Assembly: GCF_000002865.3 (NCBI RefSeq)
Contig: NW_001865040.1
Location: forward strand, 70,888 to 134,887
Direction: 5' to 3'
DNA from: Monosiga brevicollis MX1
Taxonomy: Eukaryota; Opisthokonta; Choanoflagellata; Craspedida; Salpingoecidae
DNA length: 64,000 nucleotides
Each line of letters opens with the position of its first letter. Position 1 is the first letter of the stretch. A model generated the notes under the pieces. It made no database searches, was not told the DNA's origin, and worked only from the letters and a program-made list of their open reading frames with translations. Shown here piece by piece: positions 10,201-20,489 of this stretch. The translations under genes and the position numbers were made by a program.

Positions 10201-12156
10201 AACAACAGCAGCAACAACAACAAAGACAACCTGGCGGCGAGGCGAGAGGATCATTCAAGCCATGCCGTGCAACATACAGGCGCTCCACATGCTGCTACCC
10301 GTGTCCGTCTCGCGAGCCGTGGCCACAAAATCTACGGCGAGGAAAGACGAGTGAGACACAACAGAGGACAAGGGTGCGTGGAAGGCTTCAATTCCTCGCA
10401 TGGCGCCAGACGTACAAGGCGCAAGGACCAGAGGAACCAAAAATACAAATACTTTGAAGAAATTGCGTATTGAGCTGCAGGCAAGCAAAAAAGACAGTTT
10501 GTTAGTAAGGGCTCAGCTGAGATGAGGAAAAGAGAGAGAGGGAGGGGGGTGGGGTCCGAGCGCGCTTGGGCACCAACCGAGGCGTCAGGTATTCTCGAAT
10601 GGAGCGGAGTCGTTCTAAACGTGTGGCAATTTCTTGATGCATGCGAAACATGTTGGCTACAAGAGGGCTTGCTCCTGGCAGGTCCTGAGGGAACGCTCAT
10701 ATGAGAGTGAATGGCGGAACTCACAAGCAAATAACGGTGTGGCACTTGTGAGTTAAAGCGCCGAGAGCAAAATGAAACATACGGAGCGAAGCACGACCAC
10801 GTTGGCGCGCGAGAGGCGGCTCAGGAGTCGATAGAGACGACGGAGCTTCTCCTCGCGATTGATACGCGATTGGTGAATGAGATATTTGAGGAGCGTGTCC
10901 ATGATGTTTTCAATTGTTTCCCGGACCTGGCAACACAGCAGCGGCCAAATGTGAGGCATTGCGGAGCGGCAACTGAGAAATGATGAACGAGGCCAGCAAC
11001 AACAGTTGATAGCGGTAGCGTCAAGGGTCAAGGGCTGAGGACCGTCGACGAGCAGCGAAGTCAAGCTTACTTGCTCGTCATGACCATCGCCAACGTTGGT
11101 GTTCAGCGTCAAATCGCGATGACACCAGTACTGGTGTGGATGCATGACATGAGGGGTTGTATCGCACGCGTGTGAGTTAACGGAGCACATGGTACACGAG
11201 TTGAAGTAGCTCGAAGGAAAGGAAATGGGAAAAAAAAAAAAAAAAAAAAAAGAAGAAGTGAGGCTGGGGATCGAACCATGTCGGCCAGGGCTGACTTCAA
11301 ACTGGCCAGATCCTCGAGCACGCGTTCACGGCGCTGTCGACCAGAGTGGGGAGGTGAAGTGAGAAATGGTGCGCGAGAGTCGCCGGCATTGATCAAGTGG
11401 GGCCACGCGAAAGCGTCTGACCTGGTAGGAGGCATTGATGCTAAAGGCCAGGGGGAAAACGAGGGGCCCAATGACGATGGCCACCTCAACATTCCACAAA
11501 ATGTCGTAGCGATCGCAAATGAAGACAAAAACAACTGGCACCCAGGATCAAAGCAGAGAGTATGAATTGAGCGACACGGGGAGATACGGAGGAGTTGGGT
11601 GGGGGTGCCGGGTGGGCAACAGACCGGTCAGAATGAGGCTAAGCCAGACAAGTGGGCTAAAGTCTTTGATCACGGAGGCAACTTCGTCGGGGGTGATGAG
11701 GTATCGACGCAAGCTTTGCTTGGAGCAGGCGCCAAAGCGCTCAGCGCTATAGTCGTTGTTGAGGCCCTTGAAATCAATCTGCTCAGTGTCGATGTAGTTT
11801 TCATCGCGTCTAACACATCATGGGCAGAGACGGAGGCAGACAAGGATTGCGAGAGAAAGAGAGAGAGAGAGTGTGTGTGTGTGTGTTTGTGTGTGTGTGA
11901 AGACGGGACACCAGTAAGTCAATCGGGTCGCTCAGACCATAGATCAGGGCAAGGGTCAAAGCGCGCACGTACGAGGCACGGCGGCTGGCGCGAGACCGGT
12001 GTCGTTCCGGCCTGGAGTCATTGCGTTCAGCAAAAGTAAGGTGACGAGGCTGCACAGAATTTAATGATGCCTTTGGGAGGCGGCGCACGGCACGATGCAA
12101 AGGGGAAAAGGGGAACGGACGAACCGGCGATTCTGAACCTCTTCCAGGGTTGTCAT
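7235..12156 (-). CDS. Bestrophin-like polytopic membrane protein with long disordered C-terminal tail
   Basis: Sixteen exons close in phase to 1026 residues: 12156-12125, 12011-11973, 11809-11625, 11534-11422, 11333-11277, 11130-11071, 10926-10783, 10684-10578, 10474-10416, 10331-10278, 10165-10077, 9962-9778, 9671-9566, 9436-9345, 9191-8173, 7974-7235. Four hydrophobic segments fall in a 2+2 pattern: about 70-93, 101-117, 250-268, 285-303. After the second comes INASYQRRERVLEDL, recalling the bestrophin NNxSYxRWWExR stretch; after the fourth comes GLDDPFDGVGEDD, recalling the bestrophin EEIEDPFGxDxND motif. Bestrophins are anion channels; identity here is by topology and these motifs only. 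Residues about 375-1026 are Ser/Pro-rich and disordered, with a CCGC motif (possible palmitoylation), polyproline runs and likely phosphosites. A Trp residue is split across an intron at 9345/9191. Gene model confidence is high; family assignment moderate. Confidence 0.75.
11230..11251 (-). repeat. Intronic A/T homopolymer tract
   Basis: A run of about 22 A on the plus strand, hence T on the sense strand, lies inside intron 5 of the bestrophin-like gene. It is one of several long sense-strand T runs inside introns of this window. Confidence 0.9.
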
Positions 12157-13967
12157 GATGCTGCTGATCCGCAAGGGAGGGCCGAATCAATGATCGGCGT
12201 GTCAATGGTGGTGGTGGGGGAAGAGGGAGGAGAGTTTAGGGGGCGAGGTAAGCGCTCAATGGCCAGCCATGGCCTAGCTGCGCTTATGGTCGGCGCACGG
12301 GCTTCTGGAGTCCCCAGGTAAACGTGGCGCCGCAGCCGAGTCCTTCCAATGGTAAAAGCCCAGAGCGGAAAGCGAAGAGGGAGAAAGGAGAGAGACAGAG
12401 CGAGGGAGAGAGAGAGAGAGAAAGAGAAGGAACAACCACGGCACACGACAAAAGTGGTGCGGCCAGCTGTGCTAGACTGGCTGGGAAACAGGACGCGTGT
12501 CCCAGCGACCTGGTGTGCTCAATCCACCAAGCAGAGGCCCGAGGTAGGGATGACGTTGTACAAGCGGTTGTGATGTTGTGGTGGTGGTCCCCTCACGATA
12601 CACAGGGAAGTTCTGTTGGGTCAATCTACATCCGCAAGCGTCGAACGACACCACCGACGACCCAAACAGCGCCGGGAGCAGAAAACGAAAGAGAGGGGGT
12701 CACACACCAGATTGAGAGCGAGCAACTCGGCGAGCGAGCATCAACGGCGGGAAAGTACAGAAGACAGCGGATCCAAGAGCAACCCCTCACTCTCCCTGAC
12801 GTGCATTGACACCGCGCGCCCCCACCACGATCAACAACACGTTCACTCACTGATGGACTGGATGTGTGTGTGTGTGTGTGGCCGCACGCGCGCGCTCGCG
12901 CTCGCAGAGGGGTGGTGGTGGTGGGTGGCGATGCTCCTTGTTGATGCTACCACACGCTAATGGTCTCGGACCTGAAGGGGTTGAATGGCGGGGAAAGCGC
13001 TGGTGTTCAATGCCCAGCTCCGCCGATGACACGAGCCGCGCCTGGCACACCACAGAACTCCTGCAAGCTGCCCCGGACACGGGCGTCGGGCCGTCGATGC
13101 GAGCCAGCAAGAGAGGTGGGAGGGGAAGACGGATGCACGCAGAGATGCGATGAAGTTGAAGATGATGGTAGAGAAATGAACATCGAGCAAGAAGTGGTAG
13201 AGTCGAAAACAAAGGTAAAAACAGAGAGAATTGCTCAGAAGAGCCACAAACCAGAGAGAGCACCTCAAGAGGTGAGAAAACTCAGAGCGACAGCTTCCCA
13301 AAGACAGAATGTCAGAGAGAGGAGCAGACGACGTCATGGTCAATCGTACTAGAGTTTGCCAGGACGCATAGCAAATCGTACAAAGTGTGACATATTGCTA
13401 CACTTTACAAAGTTTTAACTGTAACTCTGTCACACTTTTAGGCGATGACGTCGTTGTTGGTGGAGAGTGCATCGGCAACAGCAGGGGTTGCATTGATTTG
13501 CCTGCCTGCACGCAGGGAGAATGGTACAATGTGGTCACTCTGTTGACAATCCCTTTCGACCCGTGGGGTTGAGCATGGGGTTTTACTGCCTGAATTGGTG
13601 GTGCAAGCGACAAGACGTGGGCCTCACACCCAAAGAAGACCAATACACGAACAAGATAAAAAAACAAAGAGGGAGAAGAGAGGGGAGAGAAGAGAGAGAG
13701 AAGTGAGGAAGCGAGCCGAGAGCAAGGAAAGCTTTGCTGCAACCGCTTGCTACTTTCCTAATCGTCAGCGGCTCTGGCCGTTCTGTATCAAACAACGCAC
13801 AAAGGACTTGAACTGGCAAAATCAGCGCAAATGGTGACGAGAAGGGAAGGCAGGAGAAGGGAAAAGAAACAAAAACCAAACAAAACAAAAAAAAAAGAAG
13901 AAAGAAAAAAAAAGCCGAACAACCTTAGAATGAAAGAATGATAAAGAGCAATTACATGACGGCGAAG
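12157..13967. other. 1.8-kb intergenic region with GA/CT and GT microsatellites
   Basis: Lies between the 5' end of the bestrophin-like gene and the 3' end of ARMC2, both minus strand. It contains (GA)n at 12395-12424 (CT on the sense strand, about 240 bases upstream of the bestrophin-like ATG), (TG)n at 12863-12880, GAGAGA blocks near 13670-13705, an A-rich stretch 13860-13915 and the inverted repeat at 13382-13438. Open frames here are low complexity with no splice-consistent continuation; I see no supportable gene, although a small one around 12960-13340 cannot be excluded. Confidence 0.6.
13382..13438. other. Inverted repeat with AAAGTGTGACA arms
   Basis: AAAGTGTGACA (13382-13392) and TGTCACACTTT (13428-13438) are perfect 11-base inverted arms around a 35-base AT-rich loop. 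The inner nine bases of the arms equal those of the inverted repeat at 624-646. It lies in the long spacer between ARMC2 and the bestrophin-like gene. Confidence 0.6.
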
Positions 13968-16764
13968 TCATAGGGGCTCGAGGTCATGTTCACCATCGTC
14001 GGCCACACTGTCCTGACTTGCATCCGGGTTGATACCGGCCGCTTCCAGCATTTGACCACAGACGTCGTGCAGGTGTGAGGCCACGCCTTCAAACTCACTC
14101 GAATACACGTCCAAGCCCTCGGCAGCGCTGGACGGCGGTGCTTCTGTGACAATAAAAGAAAGAGTCAAACAATGCCATGTTAGGACAGCAAACCCGTCAT
14201 CCATGAGCCAACAACATGCGGGCAAGCACCAGTGCCGGCCATGCACGGCGCAAAGTGTTGGTGTGCGTCACAGAACGTTCGACCTACCAAGTAAGCTGCC
14301 CAAGAAATCGTGCAACTCGAGCAGGTGGTCGGCTTCCAGCCGTGTTGTTGGGGTGACATCGCTCTCCCAACCAGCTAGATAGTTCCAGACGCATTTGCAG
14401 CAGGTGCCGGCCAGCTGCCAATCCGTATGCTGGGCACGGTCCAAGACTTCGAGGACGCTTTCCGCAAACTCGTACGGCTCGACTGCAGCTCGCGTCTCCG
14501 CGTCTGTCAGCAAATTCATCAGTATTCCACAAGCAATAAACGACACCTCCCGGTTTTCATGGTTCAGGAGAACCACCATGAGCTCGTGCACTGCAAGTCG
14601 CAACCAAAGACCAAGGCCGTGGTGGCAGGTGAGGAGGCAGACTGACAAGAAGAAAAAAGAAAAAAAAAAAAACTTTGCCAAGCATCCTTCAAAAAATAAA
14701 ATGCCAAAGTATGACTCAAAGACCTCAATAAAAACGTACCGCGCCGCTCCACCAGGAGCTCCCGCACAGATGCCAGCTGGCTAAAGTTGCCAAAGACGCG
14801 GCCCACTTCCACCACCAGATCCATCTGACTGCTCAAAAGATGAGGGGTCAGCACATCCGCCAACTCCTGGCGCAGCGCTAGCACACGGTTGTCGGGCACA
14901 TCATGGAAGGACAAATTGTTGATCGCCCCCGCCTACGCACGCAGCCACAGCAAAGAGGAGGCACGCGCCGGTTAAACCTTTTGCGATACAACGCGCGCAG
15001 CAATGGACAGTTGATTCCAGCTCCGTCATAGTGCACGCTATAGCTCGAGTCCATCGGCAGTTCCAAAGAACATCTCTCTGGACGGGCCCCGGGATGGAAA
15101 TACACCACTCACCAGGTTGATGACCAGCTCCTCTTGTTCCTGCAAGACATCGTCACTCAAGAGCTCAAGCAGCACGTCCAACCGAGTGTCTTGAAACAGT
15201 CCTGGGCCCGCTGTTTCCGAAATACACAGGTTTGCCAGCAATCGAACAATCTTAATGACCACGTCTTGAAGCTCCGACGGCTTGCCCGCCTTGTCAAGCG
15301 CGGCGCCGTCCCGGGCTTTCGTCAGCAACACCTGGCTGTGCGCCACCAGATGTCCCAACACAGCCGTGCCGTCGGCAGTGGCCTCAAAGATGTGTTGGCG
15401 TAATTCTTCATCGCCTGCAGCCATGTTGCCAAGCACAAAAAAGATGCGGACACACATCGCCTGTCGAGCGAGGCATTGACAACAATCATGATCGTAGCTG
15501 TCAGTTGGAAGTGTCAACGGCACGGCCAGGTGCAATAACGCGGATCGCGTTCACCTACCTGATGCTGCTGGAAGTTGGATGCCAGCGTCATGAGATCGCT
15601 GGCAACGGTCGTCGGCAGTTGCTCACGTCCTTTGCGTTGAAGCGTGGTTTTGCCGTAGACGCGAACAATGTTCAGTACCACATCCTTCTCGCCCAAGAAG
15701 GCGTGCAGCACCTCGGCCAGAACCTCAATCATTGCCGAGTCTACTAAACCTGTGCATTGGGAAAACATGGCAAGTCAGGCCCGGGAGCACGTGGCGTTTC
15801 ACAACAACGCTGGACAAGACCACGTACCGGTCAGCAGGTTGGTATTGACAGCCAAGTTGCGCAGTACGGCAGTGGACTGCACCATAAAGTTAATCATCTC
15901 TTTCGTGGGTGTCGCCTATAAACACGCATGTCATACCCCGCAAGGTGTTTCATGAGGTGGGGAAAAAAACAAACAAACAAACAACATGACAGTTCAAGCA
16001 GCGTGCTAGCGGAACAAACCTGATGAGCGCAAGCGCGAAGATGCCCCAATACGCTTGCCACAAATCCTGCGCTGCTAAGCAAGACTTGGGCCTCGTCTGT
16101 CAAAGCGTGCGCCCCGACGGGTAAGGCGTGAGAGCTAGCTCAGGCGCACCGCAAGCAGCATGACATCTTCCGAATAAAAGAAGTGGCATGCAAGATCAGA
16201 TGCGCACCGCTGTTGCTGGTAAAGTTTTTGCAGGCCCCACAGCAGTATACCAGGGCATCACAGTTGGCCTGAATGTCTGCCTGCTTCAGAATGCCCACAA
16301 GAATATCTGCGGCCCCGAGTGCAAAAGAGAGTATCATGAAGCTTGAGTAAAAGGAGCGAGTTTGAGACTGAGGCAGGCCAGAAAACGCACCCATGACGCC
16401 TTCGGCTTTGAAGGTGGCGTCGTTGGTTTCATCGCGGCTCAGCTTGAAAAATAGCTTGCACGCATTGCTCAAAGTAGCGCCTTTTTGCGTTACCTGCAAA
16501 CGGCATCAGGGGTGATGAGAAAAACACAACAACACAAAACCGAAACAAGACAATCGTATCAAAACCAGGTTCTGCCAAAGAAAACGAGTGACACAGGGCG
16601 CCACGTACGCGAAGGACGAGCTTGAGAACTCGAACCAAGGTGATGGCATCGGTCGAGTCAAGTAAGCGATACAGGCTGCGCAACAATGCTGCATTGCGCT
16701 TTCCGCTCCGAAAAGGCTGTGTGGGCACGTCAAACAAGGCGGTCGATGTACGCACGCACGCACG

Positions 16765-16795
<31 letters not shown>

Positions 16796-18579
16796 GTGTT
16801 GCGTTAGCCGGCATTCAAATCACAATGGCTTGTAGCACATAAAGATCAAGTTGCCTTGATGCACCAAACAGACTGCAAAAGTTCAACAGAAGATGAGATA
16901 ATTGATAGTCTGACCTTGTTGAGCTGAGAGTCGAGGGACAACAGTAGATTCAGCAGAGCGTCACGATCCATATCAGGCTCGAGCTAGCAGAGGGCCATTG
17001 GTGTGAGGGAAACTGGCGGTTTTAAACAAGTGAGGGCGGGTTGAATCGTGCTTTTCACATGATGACACACCTCATTGAGCACGGCCTGAACTTGACTCCA
17101 TTTGACGTCCTCATCAAGGGTAGCGGTGGATACGCGGTCCTCCTTGGCACTTGTGCTGCGACGCGGAGCACCTGCCAATGGCACGGAAGGCGGCGTCGGG
17201 ACAGGAGGTTCAGGACTCGGTGACGCTTGGTCTGGAGCCTGGGGCAAGCCGCGCCGGGTAGAAGGCCGAGCGATGCCATCGCTGGGTGCAGCAGAGGGCG
17301 GACGTGGCATGACGCGGCGACGTCCACTGGAAGCCCGAACTGAGCCAGCAGGTGGTGTAGGGCCGGTGGCTTCCGTTGCTGCACCAACACAAGTCCCACA
17401 CGGGTGCAATTGTGAGTGTGACATGCGTAGATTTGTGAAAAGCACAGAAATACTAAGTTTGGAACATACCACTGAGTGTACGACCGCGAAATGAAGTGGT
17501 GGGGCTTGAGGCCATGTCACTGTTGGGCAAAATCAAATGGGTCAGAAGCGGTTGATAAAATGACCAAGGTGGGTCGGTGATCAAGCCAAGAGGTTCACGG
17601 TTCAATCACAGCTGCTTACAAGACGGCATTGGTGCTTTGACTCCGGTTTTCCTGTGCATCCAAATCACAACAGAGCAGACGCGTGTACATCTTTGTGAGA
17701 GAGCGCGAGGACACCACGAGAAAAGTGCCAACGGGCGAGCTGAGAGGCAAGGGTGGAGTGGAAAGGCAAGAGGCAACAAGGCTCGACACAGGCTGTGCCT
17801 GGCATTGGCGGTAGGGACACACAGGGATTGATCCTCGAAACGAGCCGCTGATGGCGGTGGGGGGGCGCATGAGATCTTCGGATTCGGGCATTTCGGCTAA
17901 AAACTGCTTTCGCCCCATTCTAAGGATTGCCACAGTTGATTGTTAGGGTCCTGAGTCGTGAGACCGGACAATGCTGCTATTCTGTTGTATACTTGCGGGC
18001 AAGCAATGGTGGAGAAGAGGAGGCGGGTCACGTACGGATAAGCTGACGGGGGGCGCATGTCAACATTTCTGTTGCCAGTCAGGGTGAGGTGGCGAGCAAG
18101 AAATCAAGACGGCGGTGAGCTCAGGCTAACAGCAGAGCGGCAACTGGGCTCAAAAACGCGTGGTACCAACCCGCTCGAGGCACGCGAAGCTCCAAAGAGC
18201 CCTATCATCAATAGCCCAGTTGCGAAAACGTGTGAGACGCAAAGGACGGAACAGGTGACATCACGGAAAATGATGTTGGACGCGAGCGCTGGGCGCAGAG
18301 CCGACCTCGGCTGCGATCAGCAGGGGTCATCGGGCGTGTCGTCTCGACAGAGCGCACGGCGGCGCGAGCTCGTTGAAGAACGCGCTCCTATATGACACAG
18401 ACCCGGCTGGCCGTGAGCTGCGCGAGTAGCTGGGTAGACCAAGGGTTGGAGCAGTAGACAGGCAGATCATGAAGCCTTACCTGAACTTTATCCTGACTGA
18501 CGGTTTCATAAAACGCGCCGGCGGTCGGGGCCTGGGTGCGCCCGCGCCGACGGGGTTTGGAAGCCATGGACGACGACAT
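13968..18579 (-). CDS. ARMC2: ARMC2-like armadillo-repeat flagellar protein
   Basis: A multi-exon gene. The first exon starts at ATG 18579 (an in-frame ATG at 18606 would add nine residues): MSSSMASKPRRRGRTQ..., then an exon with ERVLQRARAAVRSVETTRP-MTP and RSRPTSFSV, which matches the conserved N-terminal motif of ARMC2. A Pro/Ser-rich linker (about 17120-17510) precedes the armadillo part: MCVRIFFVLGNMAAGDEE, VVIKIVRLLANLCI, EELVINLV, AGAINNLSFHD, VEVGRVFGNFSQL, REVSFIACGILMNLLTDAET and TDWQLAGTCCKCVWNYL, in the order expected for ARMC2. The stop is at 13968. In animals ARMC2 is needed for sperm axoneme assembly, notably central-pair and radial-spoke material, and acts as an adaptor for transporting these into flagella; a flagellar role here follows. 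Individual small exons between 14250 and 17510 were recognised by motif rather than all phase-checked. Confidence 0.87.
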
Positions 18580-19229
18580 TCTGACAGAAGCAGGTTGGAA
18601 GGGCACCTCTGCAGAGGTGTACGGAGGCGCGAGGCGAGGCGCGGCAGCAATGTTTGTCCAAGTCCCGCACGGGAGTCAATACGCGAACAGCGGAGATCAT
18701 GGACTGCACCGTAGGCGTGCGACCATGGCGGGAACCTGCAGTCTGGGCCTCTGTGTGGCAAAGCGTTCCCACAGGCACGGCCAGCTGCCGAGACTGGTGG
18801 AACAGCTCGTAAACGATGCGCTGAGCGAGGGGGTTTAAAACACACACACACACACACACACACACGGTTGCTGGCTCGGAACAGTCGGATTCCCGACACG
18901 TCCACCTGCCAAATCCTTCACCTTCCACGCTGCACAAGCCAATCCACCACAGCGTCGGTGGTATCGAAAGGGGTGGTAAGCACGACCCAAAGCCCTTCGC
19001 GGACAAGCAGTCGCCCTCCCCCTCGAGTTCAAGCTTTCCCCCGGACCGGTCTGTGCACCAGCGCCTTGACCACCAAAAAAAAAAACAAAAAAAAAGAAAA
19101 AAAAAAAACAAAAAATAAAAGATTTTGGGGTAGTGGGATTTTAACACATTACCCCTCTATTTTGAATAATAACCTCAACGTAACTCCTAAGCCCTAAGCC
19201 TTTGAGTCTTTGAGTCTTTGAAGGAAAAA
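18580..19229. other. Divergent intergenic region with (AC)n and A-rich tract
   Basis: Between ARMC2 (minus) and the orphan gene at 19230 (plus). It holds (AC)n at 18840-18866, an A-rich stretch at 19073-19121 (T-rich on the ARMC2 sense strand), and three tandem copies of CTTTGAGT-like 9-mers at about 19198-19222 just before the plus-strand ATG. Frames in the ARMC2 5' flank (18580-18905) are GC-rich but show no splice-supported continuation. Confidence 0.6.
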
Positions 19230-19985
19230 ATGCGTTCCAAACGGATGTTCACACCGATGTCATATTTCTCTGACAAAGGAAGGGAGCGCGCGATGGCGAT
19301 GGCGATGGCGACGGATTCGGATTCTGAGCGGGAGCGCGCGTCGATGGCAGCGCTGAGAGCCAAGACCACAGATGATTACAACGGCTTTTTGAAATCATTT
19401 TCCACACTGGAGAGTGGGGATAACCCGTTTTTACATCTGTTGGCTGGACCGGCTGGTGGGGCCGCGCAAACGTCCAGACAAACCGTCCTCCCTGGTACCC
19501 TTGAGCCCGAAGGAGCCGGCAGCGCTTCTGCGGCAACCAAACAGAGAGATCAGCCGCAACTAGATGAGGCGGAGATGGTGCTGCCTCCGGGCGAGACTGC
19601 CTTCTGCCCACCACCCGGCATTCACCTTCAACTTGACAACTTCACTTCGGAGTACGGTTTTCGGCCAGCCTATCAACCTTCCTTTGCTGCGCCGCGCCGC
19701 ACCAACCCGCCTCCTTTGCGTGCCGCCAAGGAGCAGGACGCACCCGCCGCCGTCGACAAGAACAACACCCGTACAGACAAGGAAGACCTTTCTCAACAAG
19801 AACGGCTGCTTCGTCAATTTGAGCTGGATCTTCACGCAGAATTGCGTCATCTGCGGGACCTTGACATCATCACACCCGTGGCCCCAAACTCTTCGGTGAC
19901 AACGGTTGTTGAGTTTGAGGACCTGCAGATTGAGGATCTCGATGACACGGACATTCAAATATTTGGACAAGCGTCACGGCCGTAA
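19230..19985 (+). CDS. Single-exon orphan protein, acidic C-terminus
   Basis: An uninterrupted frame of 251 residues from ATG 19230 to TAA at 19983-19985. I do not recognise it. The N-terminus carries an (MA)n stretch from GATGGC hexamer repeats (about 19291-19311) and a Ser/Arg/Glu segment; the middle is Pro-rich (FCPPPGIHLQLDNF, FRPAYQPSF); the C-terminal third is a predicted helix (QQERLLRQFELDLHAELRHL) and an acidic end (EFEDLQIEDLDDTDIQIF). No signal peptide or membrane segment. It is the only long plus-strand frame in this interval, and its 3' end converges on the NSF-like gene with 291 bases between. The acidic, hydrophobic-spaced end could be an interaction motif. Whether it is expressed cannot be told from sequence. 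Confidence 0.6.
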   Translation: MRSKRMFTPMSYFSDKGRERAMAMAMATDSDSERERASMAALRAKTTDDYNGFLKSFSTLESGDNPFLHLLAGPAGGAAQTSRQTVLPGTLEPEGAGSASAATKQRDQPQLDEAEMVLPPGETAFCPPPGIHLQLDNFTSEYGFRPAYQPSFAAPRRTNPPPLRAAKEQDAPAAVDKNNTRTDKEDLSQQERLLRQFELDLHAELRHLRDLDIITPVAPNSSVTTVVEFEDLQIEDLDDTDIQIFGQASRP

Positions 19986-20276
19986 CACGGCCTGGGAAGC
20001 TCACATTTTGCTGTCTTATGCCACCAATAGTGCCAATGGTTGTCGCCTTGAAGGCCGGGCGCTGCGCGCCGTAATTCATATTGAAGCCCTTGGCACTATG
20101 AGTATAAAGAGTGTTACATCCGGATGTATTAGATTTTTTTTTTTTTTCTTTTTGGCTGATGTTTAGCATCGCGTCTCTGGTCTTTGCGCAAGCCACAATT
20201 GATGGCAAGCACCAGCCTTCTTACTTCCATCACCGGCATTCAAAAGGAGCGTCTCATAGAAATTACAGGTGGCTAC

Positions 20277-20456
20277 TTAACGCGCGGTCGAATCATTGTA
20301 GCGTACACCCAGGCCAGCTGGCCCGCTACCACCACGAGCGCCAAGACTAGCTTCATCGTTGCCCACGTCCACACCTTGAGCTGCCAAGAGTTGCTCATAT
20401 ACCTCCTGCCACCCGACCACGGGGGAAGCACGGTACGCTGTGGTTAAAAGGAAACG

Positions 20457-20489
<33 letters not shown>

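Noticed and set aside
11255-11285. tRNA T-arm-like GGTTCGATCCCC on the minus strand
   Set aside because: It coincides with an exon-intron border of the bestrophin-like gene, and no acceptor stem, D-arm or anticodon arm can be folded around it.
16742-16796. CACG/CACA-rich stretch as a possible regulatory array
   Set aside because: It is an ordinary (AC)n-type microsatellite in an ARMC2 intron with no distinct unit structure.
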